Shown here one piece after another: positions 8,327-16,232 of a stretch of DNA of 64,000 nucleotides. How positions within the stretch are numbered: position 1 is the first letter of the stretch; each line of letters opens with the position of its first letter. The notes under the pieces are model-generated. The model did no database searches, was not told the origin of the DNA, and saw nothing but the letters and a program-made list of their open reading frames with translations. Both the position numbers and the translations under genes were made by a program. The stretch is from NCBI GenBank assembly GCA_002420015.1, contig DIHF01000054.1:7173-71172 (forward strand), written 5' to 3'. This stretch comes from Micavibrio sp. UBA5703 (GTDB lineage Bacteria; Pseudomonadota; Alphaproteobacteria; Micavibrionales; Micavibrionaceae).

Positions 8327-10231
8327 ATGGCGCAGGATAATAAATTTGACGTAATCGTTGTCGGAGGCGGGCATGCGGGGTGTGAGGCTGCCGCCGCCGC
8401 TGCACGCACGGGGGCTAAAACGGCGCTTTTAACCCATAAGATCAATACGATAGGGGCCATGAGCTGCAACCCTGCCATTGGCGGGCTGGGCAAGGGACAT
8501 CTGGTGCGGGAAATCGATGCGCTGGACGGGCTGATGGGCCGGATTATCGACCGGGCCGGGATACAGTTTCGCATTTTGAATGCCTCAAAGGGTCCGGCGG
8601 TGCGCGGCCCCCGTGCGCAGGCCGACCGAAAATTATACCGCGAAGCCATGCAAAGTGAGCTTTCCAATTACCCCAATCTTACCCTTATAGAGGGTGCGGC
8701 GGATGATTTGATTCTGGATACGGCGGGGCAGGTTGCGGGGCTGAAAACTCTGGCCGGGGAGACGATTTCCTGTGGTGCGGTGGTTCTGACCACAGGGACT
8801 TTTTTGCGTGGGATGATCCACCGGGGGCAGGAGCAAATCCCGGCCGGGCGGGTAGGGGAGGCACCAACCATAGGGTTGGCACAAACCCTTGAAAGGCTTG
8901 GTTTTCCGCTGGGGCGGCTCAAGACCGGAACCCCGGCGCGGCTGAACGGGAAAACCATTAACTGGGCCGCTCTGGAAGAGCAGCCGGGCGATAATCCGCC
9001 CGTGCCGTTTTCCTATATGACGGATAGGGTTTTGGTGCCGCAGATTCCCTGCCATATCACCTATACCAATGAAAAGACACATAAAATCATCGCCGATAAT
9101 ATTCATCTCTCGGCGATGTATTCCGGCAACATCAAGGGGACGGGACCGCGCTATTGCCCATCTATTGAGGATAAAATCCGGCGCTTTGCCGATAAGCCCC
9201 GGCACCAGATTTTCCTTGAGCCAGAAGGGCTTGACGATGATACCGTCTATCCCAACGGCATTTCGACTTCGCTGCCGGTGGATGTGCAGGACGCCTATAT
9301 TCACTCCATCGAGGGCCTTGAAAATGTTGAGGTTCTGGAGTGGGGCTATGCCATCGAATACGATTATGTCGATCCGCGGGATTTGAAAAACACCCTTGAA
9401 TCGCGTCGGGTCTCCGGGCTTTTTTTGGCGGGGCAAATCAACGGCACCACTGGATACGAAGAAGCTGCCGCCCAAGGTTTGATGGCCGGGATTAATGCGG
9501 CGCTTTTGTGCTCTGCTTCAGGACGGGGTGTATCGAATGTTTCACGTGAAACAGTTTTCACCCTCGACCGGGCCGAGGCCTATATCGGGGTTTTGATCGA
9601 CGACCTCATTACCCGGGGTGCGCCCGAGCCGTACCGGATGTTCACCAGCCGGGCTGAATATCGTTTAAGACTCCGCGCTGACAATGCCGACCAGCGCCTG
9701 ACGGGTAGGGGGCTTGTTATCGGGTGTGTGGGCTCGGCGCGGGAAAAAATATGGAACGAAAAAGCTCAAAAACTTGAGGCAGCGCGGGTTCTGGTTTCCG
9801 GGCTGGTGACCACCCCCAACCAACTCGAATCTTACGGCATCGGGGTCAATAAAGACGGTGTCCGGCGCAGCGCCGCCGATCTTTTGGGCTACCCGGATAT
9901 CGACTGGGAACAGCTTCAAAGTGTATGGCCCGAACTTGAAAAAATAGAGCCGGGCATCCGCGAACAGATTGAAATCGATGCGCTTTACGCCGGGTATATG
10001 GATCGCCACGAAGCCGATATTCAGGCCTTTAGGAAAGATGAGGCTTTGGCGCTCCCCGCCAATATGGATTACGCCGCCATCGGCAGCTTGTCCAACGAAG
10101 TGCGCCAGAAGCTGGAGCAGGCCCGCCCCGCCACGCTGGGCGCGGCATCGAGGATTCCCGGCATGACCCCGGCGGCAGTTGTGGCGCTTCTACGCCACGT
10201 CAAAAAAGGGCACAAATCCCATGCCGCCTGA
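8327..10231 (+). CDS. mnmG: tRNA uridine-5-carboxymethylaminomethyl modification enzyme MnmG (GidA)
   Basis: FAD-dependent partner of MnmE in wobble uridine modification. The 634 residues are normal for the family. The Rossmann FAD motif [17 protein letters not shown] is at residues about 10-26. [32 protein letters not shown] and the C-terminal [20 protein letters not shown] are diagnostic. The frame stays open upstream to 8156, but family length and the promoter at 8290 favour ATG 8327. A parS site lies in the coding sequence (9538-9553, encoding part of NVSRETV). The last codons overlap the start of the GNAT gene, and mnmG probably leads the mnmG-GNAT-rsmG-parA-parB unit. Confidence 0.97.
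   Translation: MAQDNKFDVIVVGGGHAGCEAAAAAARTGAKTALLTHKINTIGAMSCNPAIGGLGKGHLVREIDALDGLMGRIIDRAGIQFRILNASKGPAVRGPRAQADRKLYREAMQSELSNYPNLTLIEGAADDLILDTAGQVAGLKTLAGETISCGAVVLTTGTFLRGMIHRGQEQIPAGRVGEAPTIGLAQTLERLGFPLGRLKTGTPARLNGKTINWAALEEQPGDNPPVPFSYMTDRVLVPQIPCHITYTNEKTHKIIADNIHLSAMYSGNIKGTGPRYCPSIEDKIRRFADKPRHQIFLEPEGLDDDTVYPNGISTSLPVDVQDAYIHSIEGLENVEVLEWGYAIEYDYVDPRDLKNTLESRRVSGLFLAGQINGTTGYEEAAAQGLMAGINAALLCSASGRGVSNVSRETVFTLDRAEAYIGVLIDDLITRGAPEPYRMFTSRAEYRLRLRADNADQRLTGRGLVIGCVGSAREKIWNEKAQKLEAARVLVSGLVTTPNQLESYGIGVNKDGVRRSAADLLGYPDIDWEQLQSVWPELEKIEPGIREQIEIDALYAGYMDRHEADIQAFRKDEALALPANMDYAAIGSLSNEVRQKLEQARPATLGAASRIPGMTPAAVVALLRHVKKGHKSHAA
9538..9553. promoter_or_regulatory. parS centromere site (perfect)
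   Basis: The 16-bp palindrome TGTTTCACGTGAAACA is, to my knowledge, the consensus ParB-binding parS site of alphaproteobacteria. It lies inside mnmG, 2.9 kb before parB. Confidence 0.9.
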
Positions 10232-10676
10232 GTATAAGTTAAGGCCGGGGTCTCCAGCAGATTTTGATTTTTATAAGTTCCTTCACCACGATCTATTCAA
10301 AGATCATATCTCTGCTATATGGGGTTGGGACGAGGCGCAGCAGGATAAAATTGCAGCAGAAGAATTTGCCGAATCCGGCATCATTATAATTCAGGCCGAT
10401 GGCAGGGATGTTGGGGTATTGCAAGTCGAGGAAAAGGCGCAGCAAATTCACATTTCCCAGCTATGGATTTCAAGGGAATTTCAGGGCAGGGGAATAGGGT
10501 CCGCTGTCACAATAGAGCTGCTGAAATCCGCAGAAATAAAGGGGTTCTCAGTTCGTCTTCACGTCCTAAAAACCAATCACGGGGCCAAGAGGTTTTACGA
10601 GCGGTTCGGGTTTGTGCCGGATGGTGAATCGTCACATGGCGGCGGTTTTTATATGAGGAAAGATTTTGTTTCATGA
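10221..10676 (+). CDS. GNAT family N-acetyltransferase
   Basis: A 151-residue acyl-CoA-dependent acetyltransferase of unknown substrate. The acetyl-CoA loop is QGRGIGSAV (residues about 92-100), followed by the helix LLKSAE and the C-terminal [13 protein letters not shown] motif. The ATG at 10221 lies within the final codons of mnmG (11-base overlap), and the stop overlaps the rsmG start (ATGA), so expression is probably coupled in the mnmG-rsmG-parAB unit. An earlier in-frame GTG at 10179 is less likely. A GNAT gene is not usual between mnmG and rsmG, so this may be a local insertion. Confidence 0.85.
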   Translation: MPPEYKLRPGSPADFDFYKFLHHDLFKDHISAIWGWDEAQQDKIAAEEFAESGIIIIQADGRDVGVLQVEEKAQQIHISQLWISREFQGRGIGSAVTIELLKSAEIKGFSVRLHVLKTNHGAKRFYERFGFVPDGESSHGGGFYMRKDFVS

Positions 10677-11338
10677 AAAATATTTCAATCGAAACTAAGG
10701 AAAAACTGACCCAATATCAGGCGCTTCTCATCAAATGGCAAAAGGCGATCAATCTGGTCAGCGGCAAATCGCTGGAGGATATACAGCGCAGGCATTTTGA
10801 TGATTCGCTGCAGTTGGCAGGGCTTCTTCCTGAAAAAGATTCCCGCTTGCGCGGGAAAGGCAGATTGGTGTTGATGGATATTGGGAGCGGGGCGGGGTTT
10901 CCCGGTATGGTTCTGGCGATCGCGCGGCCGGATTTGAAGGTGCATCTGGTCGAATCGGATGCGCGTAAATGCGAATTCCTCCGCACCGTTTCACGTGAAA
11001 CAGACACCCCGGTCGAAATTCACAATATCCGGGTCGAGAAATTTCAGGAGAGGCCAGATCCTTCGACTGCGCTCGCTGGCGCTCGCTCCGCTCAGGATGA
11101 CAATGTTATTGACGTTATCACGGCCCGGGCGCTGGCTGATCTGGAGATCCTGTGCGGGTATTGTCTGCCGTTCGCGCAGGAGAATCCAGCGTTGGAAATG
11201 CTGTTTTTAAAGGGTGAAAAGGCCGCTGGGGAAATAGAAAAAGCCCGTGAAAAATATGCGTTTGATTGTGAGGAATTCCCCAGCCGGACGGATAGCGGCG
11301 GGGTAATTTTACGGCTTCGGAATCTGCACAAAAGTTGA
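10673..11338 (+). CDS. rsmG: 16S rRNA (guanine(527)-N7)-methyltransferase RsmG (GidB)
   Basis: Methylates G527 of 16S rRNA using S-adenosylmethionine. There are 221 residues, against 207 in E. coli. The SAM-binding motif MDIGSGAGFPGMVLAI starts near residue 67; HLVESDARKCEFLR and DVITARALADL follow. Two stretches are not expected in the family and coincide with palindromic repeats: DSRLRGKGR just before the SAM motif (10838-10863) and DPSTALAGARSAQDD before the NVIDVITARA strand (11056-11102). A second parS site encodes TVSRETD. It starts inside the GNAT stop codon. Confidence 0.95.
   Translation: MKNISIETKEKLTQYQALLIKWQKAINLVSGKSLEDIQRRHFDDSLQLAGLLPEKDSRLRGKGRLVLMDIGSGAGFPGMVLAIARPDLKVHLVESDARKCEFLRTVSRETDTPVEIHNIRVEKFQERPDPSTALAGARSAQDDNVIDVITARALADLEILCGYCLPFAQENPALEMLFLKGEKAAGEIEKAREKYAFDCEEFPSRTDSGGVILRLRNLHKS
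10838..10863. repeat. short palindromic repeat in frame within rsmG
   Basis: GATTCCCGCTTGCGCGGGAA with arms TTCCCGC and GCGGGAA. It is the same unit that occurs in pairs at 18250-18323 and 49541-49616. It encodes DSRLRGKG in RsmG. Confidence 0.75.
10987..11002. promoter_or_regulatory. second parS-like site
   Basis: CGTTTCACGTGAAACA matches the perfect parS at 9538 at 15 of 16 bases. It lies in rsmG, 1.4 kb before the parB start. Confidence 0.8.
11056..11102. repeat. palindromic repeat in frame within rsmG
   Basis: A GATCCTTCGACTGCGCTCGC...GCTCAGGATGACA element of 47 bp. Intergenic relatives end in the same CTCAGGATGACA (for example about 46785-46815). It encodes DPSTALAGARSAQDD in RsmG. Confidence 0.8.
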
Positions 11339-11401
11339 CTCCTGCCGCAAAACCCGGCATGATCGCCTTCTCACGCGAAAACCCATATCCGAGGCAAAGC
11401 C

Positions 11402-12241
11402 ATGATCCAGCCGCGCACAAATCCCGCCGACAATAAAATCCCGAGGCTTTTGGCGGTGGCCAACCAGAAAGGCGGCGTCGGCAAAACCACCACAGCTGTT
11501 AATCTGGCGACGGCCCTTTGTGCGGTCGGGCAAAAGGTTTTGCTGGTCGATCTGGATTCGCAGGGTAACGCCTCGACGGGTTTGGGCGTGCGCCGCGCCG
11601 AGATTCAAAAGAGCACTTATGATGTACTGTTCGGCGAAGCAGATGTGCTTGATGTTGCTGTTAAAACCAAGGTGCCGCGCCTTTCGCTGGCGCCCAGCTC
11701 GCTGCATTTAGCAGGCGCGGAAATTGAACTGGTAACAGCCGAGGAGCGCGAATATTGCCTGAGGAAAGCGCTCCGCAAACCGCTTCCGTATGACTATGTG
11801 ATTATTGATTGCCCGCCATCGCTGAGCCTTTTAACGCTCAACGCTTTTGTCGCGGTCGATTCGATTGTCGTGCCGCTGCAATGCGAATTCTATGCGCTGG
11901 AGGGTCTCAGCCATCTGGTGAAAACCATCGAGCGCGTCCAGCGCAGCTTCAACCCCGGCCTTGATATTCACGGCGTGGTGCTGACGATGTACGACCCGCG
12001 CAACAGATTGTCGGGCGCTGTGGCATCCGACGTGCGCAAATATTTCGGCGACAAGGTTTACAAGACGGTCATTCCGCGCAATGTCAGATTGTCCGAAGCG
12101 CCGTCTTATGGGCTGCCGGCGATTGTCTATGACATGAAGTGCCCCGGCGCGCAGGCCTATATTCACCTGGCCAGCGAAATCATCCGGCGCGAGCGCGATC
12201 TGCGGAAGGAAAAGATTATTAAAGAAGAACAGGTGGCATAG
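11402..12241 (+). CDS. parA: chromosome partitioning ATPase ParA
   Basis: Deviant-Walker ATPase that moves ParB-parS complexes during chromosome segregation. The 279 residues are typical. The Walker A variant is KGGVGKTTTAVNL (residues about 24-36), then LLVDLDSQGNAS, and VIIDCPPSLSLLTLNA as Walker B. GAGG lies about eight bases before the ATG at 11402. It follows rsmG by 63 bases and precedes parB, the standard alphaproteobacterial order. A repeat pair lies between parA and parB. Confidence 0.97.
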   Translation: MIQPRTNPADNKIPRLLAVANQKGGVGKTTTAVNLATALCAVGQKVLLVDLDSQGNASTGLGVRRAEIQKSTYDVLFGEADVLDVAVKTKVPRLSLAPSSLHLAGAEIELVTAEEREYCLRKALRKPLPYDYVIIDCPPSLSLLTLNAFVAVDSIVVPLQCEFYALEGLSHLVKTIERVQRSFNPGLDIHGVVLTMYDPRNRLSGAVASDVRKYFGDKVYKTVIPRNVRLSEAPSYGLPAIVYDMKCPGAQAYIHLASEIIRRERDLRKEKIIKEEQVA

Positions 12242-12264
12242 TTGTAGTCGCTAAATTTTAATAT

Positions 12265-12362
12265 CCGTCATTGCGAGGAGGAGCGTAGCGACGACGCGGC
12301 AATCCAAAGCCAAGAGAAAAGACTGGATTGCTTCGCATCCTGCGGATGCTCGCAATGACGGG
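12265..12362. repeat. inverted pair of interspersed repeats between parA and parB
   Basis: CCGTCATTGCGAGGAGGAGCG... (from 12265) and its inverse ending GCTCGCAATGACGGGG (to about 12362) form a long hairpin-like pair with a short middle. The left unit is related to the one after rho at 1074. Confidence 0.8.
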
Positions 12363-12391
12363 GTTTATTGAGAAATAAAGGAAAGAAAGAA

Positions 12392-13402
12392 ATGATCGAA
12401 GAACAGGAAAAAACAAAAGAACTTAATCCAAAAAAACGCGGCCTGGGCCGTGGTCTGAACGCATTATTTGAGGACGACGAACCGAGCGCCGCATCACCCG
12501 TGAGGGCGGTTCCTTCTGAGGCCGCTTTGTCGCAGCCGGAAGAGCCTTCGGCGGTATCATCCGCCGCGCCGGGAGCGCCGCGCCGCATTCTGAGCATCGA
12601 TAAAATCCTTGCCAACCCGCACCAACCGCGCCGCCAGATCGACATGGATTCGATCGAGGAGCTGAGCAATTCCATCCGCGAGCATGGCGTGTTGCAACCC
12701 TTGCTGGTTCGTCCAGCCAAGGGCAAAGACGGGTTTTTTGAAATCATCGCGGGCGAGCGCCGCTGGCGCGCCGCCGGCCGGGCGCAGTGCCATGAGGTTC
12801 CGGTCATCGTGCATGATCTTGACGATGCGGCGGCTTATGAAATTGCGCTGATCGAAAACCTTCAGCGCGTCGACCTCAACCCGATGGACGAGGCCGAAGG
12901 GTATCAAAAAATGCTCGGGGAATATAACTACACCCAAGATCAACTGGCGCAAAAAATCGGCAAAAGCCGTTCGCACATCGCCAACATGATTCGTCTGATC
13001 GGCCTCAGCGATCTGGCGCAGGCGCATTTGAGCAACGGTTCGATCACCATAGGTCATGCGCGGGCGTTGCTGCGGGCGAAAAACCCGGACGATCTGGTGA
13101 AGAAAATTGTCGAGAACGGATTAAGCGTTCGCCAGACGGAGCGCTACGCCGCCGCCGATGCGGCGCTCGGCCCGGTGAAGAAAAAAACTTCCGGTCCCCG
13201 TTCACGCAGCGCCGAGCACGAAAAAGATGTCGACACGCTGGCACTTGAAAAAGAAGTATCAAATGCACTCGGCATGGCCGTTACGATCGACGGAGATGGC
13301 AGCAATGGCGGGATGCTTAAGATCGAGTTCAAATCCCTCGATCAGCTTGATGAGCTTCTCCACCGCCTGTCACACTTTCCGGGAAGCCGTTTGAGCGGTT
13401 AG
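12392..13402 (+). CDS. parB: chromosome partitioning protein ParB
   Basis: CTP-dependent DNA clamp that loads at parS. There are 336 residues. The N-terminus carries the ParA-stimulating basic motif KKRGLGRGLNALF (residues about 11-23). The ParB/Srx domain has NPHQPRR and the CTP-binding GERRWRAA; the HTH (QDQLAQKIGKSRSHIANMIRL) binds parS. The C-terminal dimerisation domain ends LLHRLSHFPG. AAGGAAAG before the ATG at 12392 decides against a TTG at 12368. Its stop codon overlaps the stop of the convergent gene 13399-13848 in a TTAG. Confidence 0.97.
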   Translation: MIEEQEKTKELNPKKRGLGRGLNALFEDDEPSAASPVRAVPSEAALSQPEEPSAVSSAAPGAPRRILSIDKILANPHQPRRQIDMDSIEELSNSIREHGVLQPLLVRPAKGKDGFFEIIAGERRWRAAGRAQCHEVPVIVHDLDDAAAYEIALIENLQRVDLNPMDEAEGYQKMLGEYNYTQDQLAQKIGKSRSHIANMIRLIGLSDLAQAHLSNGSITIGHARALLRAKNPDDLVKKIVENGLSVRQTERYAAADAALGPVKKKTSGPRSRSAEHEKDVDTLALEKEVSNALGMAVTIDGDGSNGGMLKIEFKSLDQLDELLHRLSHFPGSRLSG

Positions 13403-13848
13403 GCGTCGTAGGTTAAGGGTTCTTGTGCCTTGTCTTTGGCTGATTGCCTTGCTTTATCTGTGCTTGTGGGAGCATTTTCCAGCCGCTTACGCATGTCGGC
13501 GGCTCCAGAAGCTACGAAGGTATTTGGAAGCGATCTTTCTAAAAATTGAAGTCGAAGAATCGTTTTATCGGATCTGCCATCGTGCTTGGCGTAAAGTAAA
13601 TATGCAGCAGCGGCAGAGTTTGCCAGGCCCTTGTTCTTTTTCTTAAGAGCAAATGCAAGCGCCGCCCACGCTATCTTTGCGGCCTTTGCGGGTTCCTTGG
13701 TTCCAACCAGCTCTTTAATATGTTCAGGAAGAAAATACTTGAAATTCTGATCCTCGGCCATTTCAGCGAATAAGGCGTCAATTTCATATCCGTCCTTGCT
13801 CCACTGGCTAATCAGGTGTGGGAGGTGTCTTTTGTTAGGCGTATACAT
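13399..13848 (-). CDS. hypothetical helical protein after parB
   Basis: A 149-residue protein of unknown function. It is mostly helical and basic, with an alanine-rich middle (AKAAKIAWAALAFALKKKNKG) and a charged low-complexity tail (STDKARQSAKDKAQEP). The start is supported by AAAGGT about eight bases before the ATG. It is tail-to-tail with parB with a 4-base overlap. A 35-codon gene sits 14 bases upstream on the same strand and the two likely share the promoter at 14009-14037. Confidence 0.6.
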   Translation of the reverse strand: MYTPNKRHLPHLISQWSKDGYEIDALFAEMAEDQNFKYFLPEHIKELVGTKEPAKAAKIAWAALAFALKKKNKGLANSAAAAYLLYAKHDGRSDKTILRLQFLERSLPNTFVASGAADMRKRLENAPTSTDKARQSAKDKAQEPLTYDA

Positions 13849-13862
13849 GTTAATTTACCTTT

Positions 13863-13970
13863 TTAATTCTGGTCAGCGGCTATTGCGCCGAGAGCTTGGT
13901 TATTGGCCGCGTTGGTTTTTATCCATTCGATAACCAAACGTGAAATCGGGGTCATGTTGTTTGCGTGCAT
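13863..13970 (-). CDS. 35-residue small protein
   Basis: A short frame beginning MHANNMTPISRLVIEWIKTN and ending AAIADQN-like (AIAADQN), with no family I know. Support: AAGGAAA lies about eight bases before the ATG, a near-consensus promoter lies 39 bases further upstream, and the next gene starts 14 bases after its stop. It could also be a leader peptide for the 13399-13848 gene. Confidence 0.5.
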   Translation of the reverse strand: MHANNMTPISRLVIEWIKTNAANNQALGAIAADQN

Positions 13971-14008
13971 AGTCAGTGTTTCCTTAAAAATAATACTAAT
14001 GCGCGGGC

Positions 14009-14037
14009 TATATACATATATTTTAGATATGCGTCAA
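14009..14037 (-). promoter_or_regulatory. sigma70-type promoter before the small-protein pair
   Basis: On the minus strand TTGACG (14032-14037), 17-bp spacer, TATATA (14009-14014). It is 39 bases before the ATG at 13970. Confidence 0.65.
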
Positions 14038-14122
14038 CGGAATGAATGGTGCAAAAAAGAAGACCAGATATGCATTTAATGCAATTCAAGGTGCGGCAGG
14101 CAGAATTTGACAGAAAAGCAGG

Positions 14123-15052
14123 TTAAATTTCCGGATAAGCGGCTTCGCCGTACGCTATACCTTCCTGCAAGCTGGTCAGGTGGCTAAGACGACAAACGGC
14201 AGCAGCGCCTTGTTTCGGAGTTAATGCGAAAGGATCCAGCCCAGTTTGGGTAACGGCAAGGTAATCTTCCAGAGAAGTCGGCGGCATAGGTCCTCTTCTC
14301 GCGACTCTTTTTGTCAAATCATCGATTTCGGCCTGGGTAATATCAAAAGGATAGCGGGCGCGCTGGTTTTTCCATCGGCCATTGACATCCGGCAACAGCA
14401 GATCTTGAGACGCCTCTCCCGGCACGAGATTGAAAATCGGCCCCTCATAAACGGTGTTTTTGAATACGCGTTGGTTAAAATTTCCGGAATTACGCAGGGC
14501 AACTTTTGAGTACAGCAATGCGTGAATCCGGCGTGAAAAAAAGGAAAGCGCCTCCCATCTTGACAAAAAGAGAATGTCTTTATCAAAAGGTTTTGCAGGA
14601 ACCCGGAAAAACTGGGAGGAATTTGTAATTGTTTGAACGTTGTTTAGCCTGTAGATAGAGAAATTTCTTGGATCTAGAGCCTTGTTTTTATCGTTCGAAC
14701 TCAAGGCATACAATGCCATAGTTGGATGTACATCCTGCAGCTCCGTGGTGGCAGGCGCGATGGAAACGCCTTCGATCTTACCGTGCTGATGAAAATATCC
14801 GTAGATCAAGGCAGGACGAAATCTATCACATAATTCACCGTGATTGAGTGTAGTTGGAGGCGTGCAAGGATAGCGCGTCCACAGTTCCATATTCTTTTGG
14901 TTGAAAGGTCGTGCCGTCGTCGATTCTATCTGGGCAATAGGCTCGCCATATCGTCTAAATTCATGCCGCATCCGCTTTTGCCGGTCTTTCAAATGACGGT
15001 TGAACGGGGTTTCGGTTCTTGCAAATTTTTCAACTCTGTTATCGTAGTCCAT
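14123..15052 (-). CDS. hypothetical protein, third gene of a three-gene operon
   Basis: A 309-residue soluble protein that I do not recognise, rich in Arg, Phe and Pro, with a basic N-terminus (HLKDRQKRMRHEFRRYGE). There is no signal peptide, nucleotide-binding motif or repeat. The ATG at 15052 shares one base with the TGA of the gene before it (TGATG), and GAGG lies seven bases upstream, so translation is coupled. An in-frame TTG at 15055 is less likely. It is the last gene of the 16165-14123 operon, placed between parB and holA. Confidence 0.65.
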   Translation of the reverse strand: MDYDNRVEKFARTETPFNRHLKDRQKRMRHEFRRYGEPIAQIESTTARPFNQKNMELWTRYPCTPPTTLNHGELCDRFRPALIYGYFHQHGKIEGVSIAPATTELQDVHPTMALYALSSNDKNKALDPRNFSIYRLNNVQTITNSSQFFRVPAKPFDKDILFLSRWEALSFFSRRIHALLYSKVALRNSGNFNQRVFKNTVYEGPIFNLVPGEASQDLLLPDVNGRWKNQRARYPFDITQAEIDDLTKRVARRGPMPPTSLEDYLAVTQTGLDPFALTPKQGAAAVCRLSHLTSLQEGIAYGEAAYPEI

Positions 15053-15579
15053 CAAGGCACCTCATCAATTCCCGGCGTGGGTGGCTGGCATGTAAGTTGC
15101 GGCTCAATATGAGCCAGGAATAGTTGTAACTTGTGTGTTCTCAGGCGATTGATCTGATCGCTATATATTTTGGATCGGGGCAGTAAGGCGGCGGCCCTCT
15201 TTTCCAGCGCACTGCCGGGATTTGCGTAGCAGTAGACACTGATAATGTCGTTGTTTGACGATTTAATCCCTTTTCCTGCGCGGATGTTTTCTTCGGCCTG
15301 ATCGAGCACCCAAGACAACGCTTCTTGTCCTGTTTTGCTGGATTGTCCGACAAGAGAAACGAGATCAAAGGCCAACGTCACGGTATAAAACTTGCTTTGA
15401 AGCTGAAGCGCAATTTCAGAAAAATATACAGGGAGCATGGCTGCAAACTCCCAATTGTCGGCGAGCGAGCGTGTGCTGTCGAGAAGGTGAAAACGACTCT
15501 CTTGCCAGGTAGAAAGCTGTGCGTCCAGAGGGTCTTTATGTTCGGACGAAAATTTTTTCTTGTTATCAGATACGCTCAT
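15052..15579 (-). CDS. hypothetical protein, second gene of a three-gene operon
   Basis: A 175-residue protein, mostly helical, unknown family. After a charged N-terminus (SDNKKKFSSEHKDP) come long amphipathic helices (FAAMLPVYFSEIALQLQSKF; GQEALSWVLDQAEENIRAGKG) and a basic middle-to-end region. The ATG at 15579 is preceded by GAGAG, seven bases after the upstream gene's stop. Its own stop overlaps the next start (TGATG). The tight spacing on both sides suggests a complex or shared pathway (inference). Confidence 0.65.
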   Translation of the reverse strand: MSVSDNKKKFSSEHKDPLDAQLSTWQESRFHLLDSTRSLADNWEFAAMLPVYFSEIALQLQSKFYTVTLAFDLVSLVGQSSKTGQEALSWVLDQAEENIRAGKGIKSSNNDIISVYCYANPGSALEKRAAALLPRSKIYSDQINRLRTHKLQLFLAHIEPQLTCQPPTPGIDEVP

Positions 15580-15586
15580 GGAACTC

Positions 15587-16165
15587 TCAGTCGTTACGCA
15601 GGCAGTGGGTATAAGGGCGAACATCCGGCGGCGCGTCATCGGGAAAAGCGCGGACTTTGTAAAGCGCAATGCCCGAGTCAACCATTTCCCGAAGTTTATG
15701 ATTGCTGAGCATCTCCGCATATTCCCCGTAAGCAGGGATCAGTGCCTCTGCATGTGCCCTGATGTGGGGCTTGTGAGGCGAAAGCCTGTAGATGTCAAAG
15801 AGAGCGTTATTGGCCTTATCCATGTTGAGGCCCGCGTTTTTGCAGGCTGTCGCGAAGCCGATTGCTTTTTCAAGAAGCGAATCCAAGAGTTTGTCGGACA
15901 TATAAGATTTTGCCGCAACTTTCATGCAAAGATCCAGCGCTTCTCCATTGGAGGTAATCCGCGCATAATTGTCGATGTTCTCCAGCGCGTTTTCACAAAA
16001 CTCCGGCATGGTCGACAGCTCAATCATGTTTCTCGGAATAAAGGGGTCGCCCTGCGCCCAGCATTCGAAGACCTGCTTGGCCGTGTGCGTGCTTCTTCTG
16101 GCAGATAGCCGCATGGAGCGGTTGCCGCGACTTTTGTCGTTAAATTCCTGGCTATTGTCGCCCAT
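15587..16165 (-). CDS. hypothetical protein, first gene of a three-gene operon
   Basis: A 192-residue helical protein of unknown family with a basic N-terminus (RGNRSMRLSARRSTHTAKQ) followed by TPR-like amphipathic helices (ALDLCMKVAAKSYMSDKLLDS; ANNALFDIYRLSPHK). TPR is only a possibility. Two ATG codons lie two codons apart: AGGAG is one base from the first (16171) and seven from the second (16165), so 16165 is chosen. The near-consensus promoter at 16195-16223 gives a leader of about 20-30 bases. Confidence 0.65.
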   Translation of the reverse strand: MGDNSQEFNDKSRGNRSMRLSARRSTHTAKQVFECWAQGDPFIPRNMIELSTMPEFCENALENIDNYARITSNGEALDLCMKVAAKSYMSDKLLDSLLEKAIGFATACKNAGLNMDKANNALFDIYRLSPHKPHIRAHAEALIPAYGEYAEMLSNHKLREMVDSGIALYKVRAFPDDAPPDVRPYTHCLRND

Positions 16166-16194
16166 ACCCATACTCCTGAAAAAGAATAATTATT

Positions 16195-16223
16195 TTCATA
16201 AGCATCAATGGTGCTGTTGTCAA
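16195..16223 (-). promoter_or_regulatory. sigma70-type promoter of the three-gene operon
   Basis: On the minus strand TTGACA (16218-16223), 17 bp, TATGAA (16195-16200), 30 bases before the ATG at 16165. It begins only ten bases before the end of holA, which lies upstream on the same strand. Confidence 0.7.
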
Positions 16224-16232
16224 TACCGGAAA

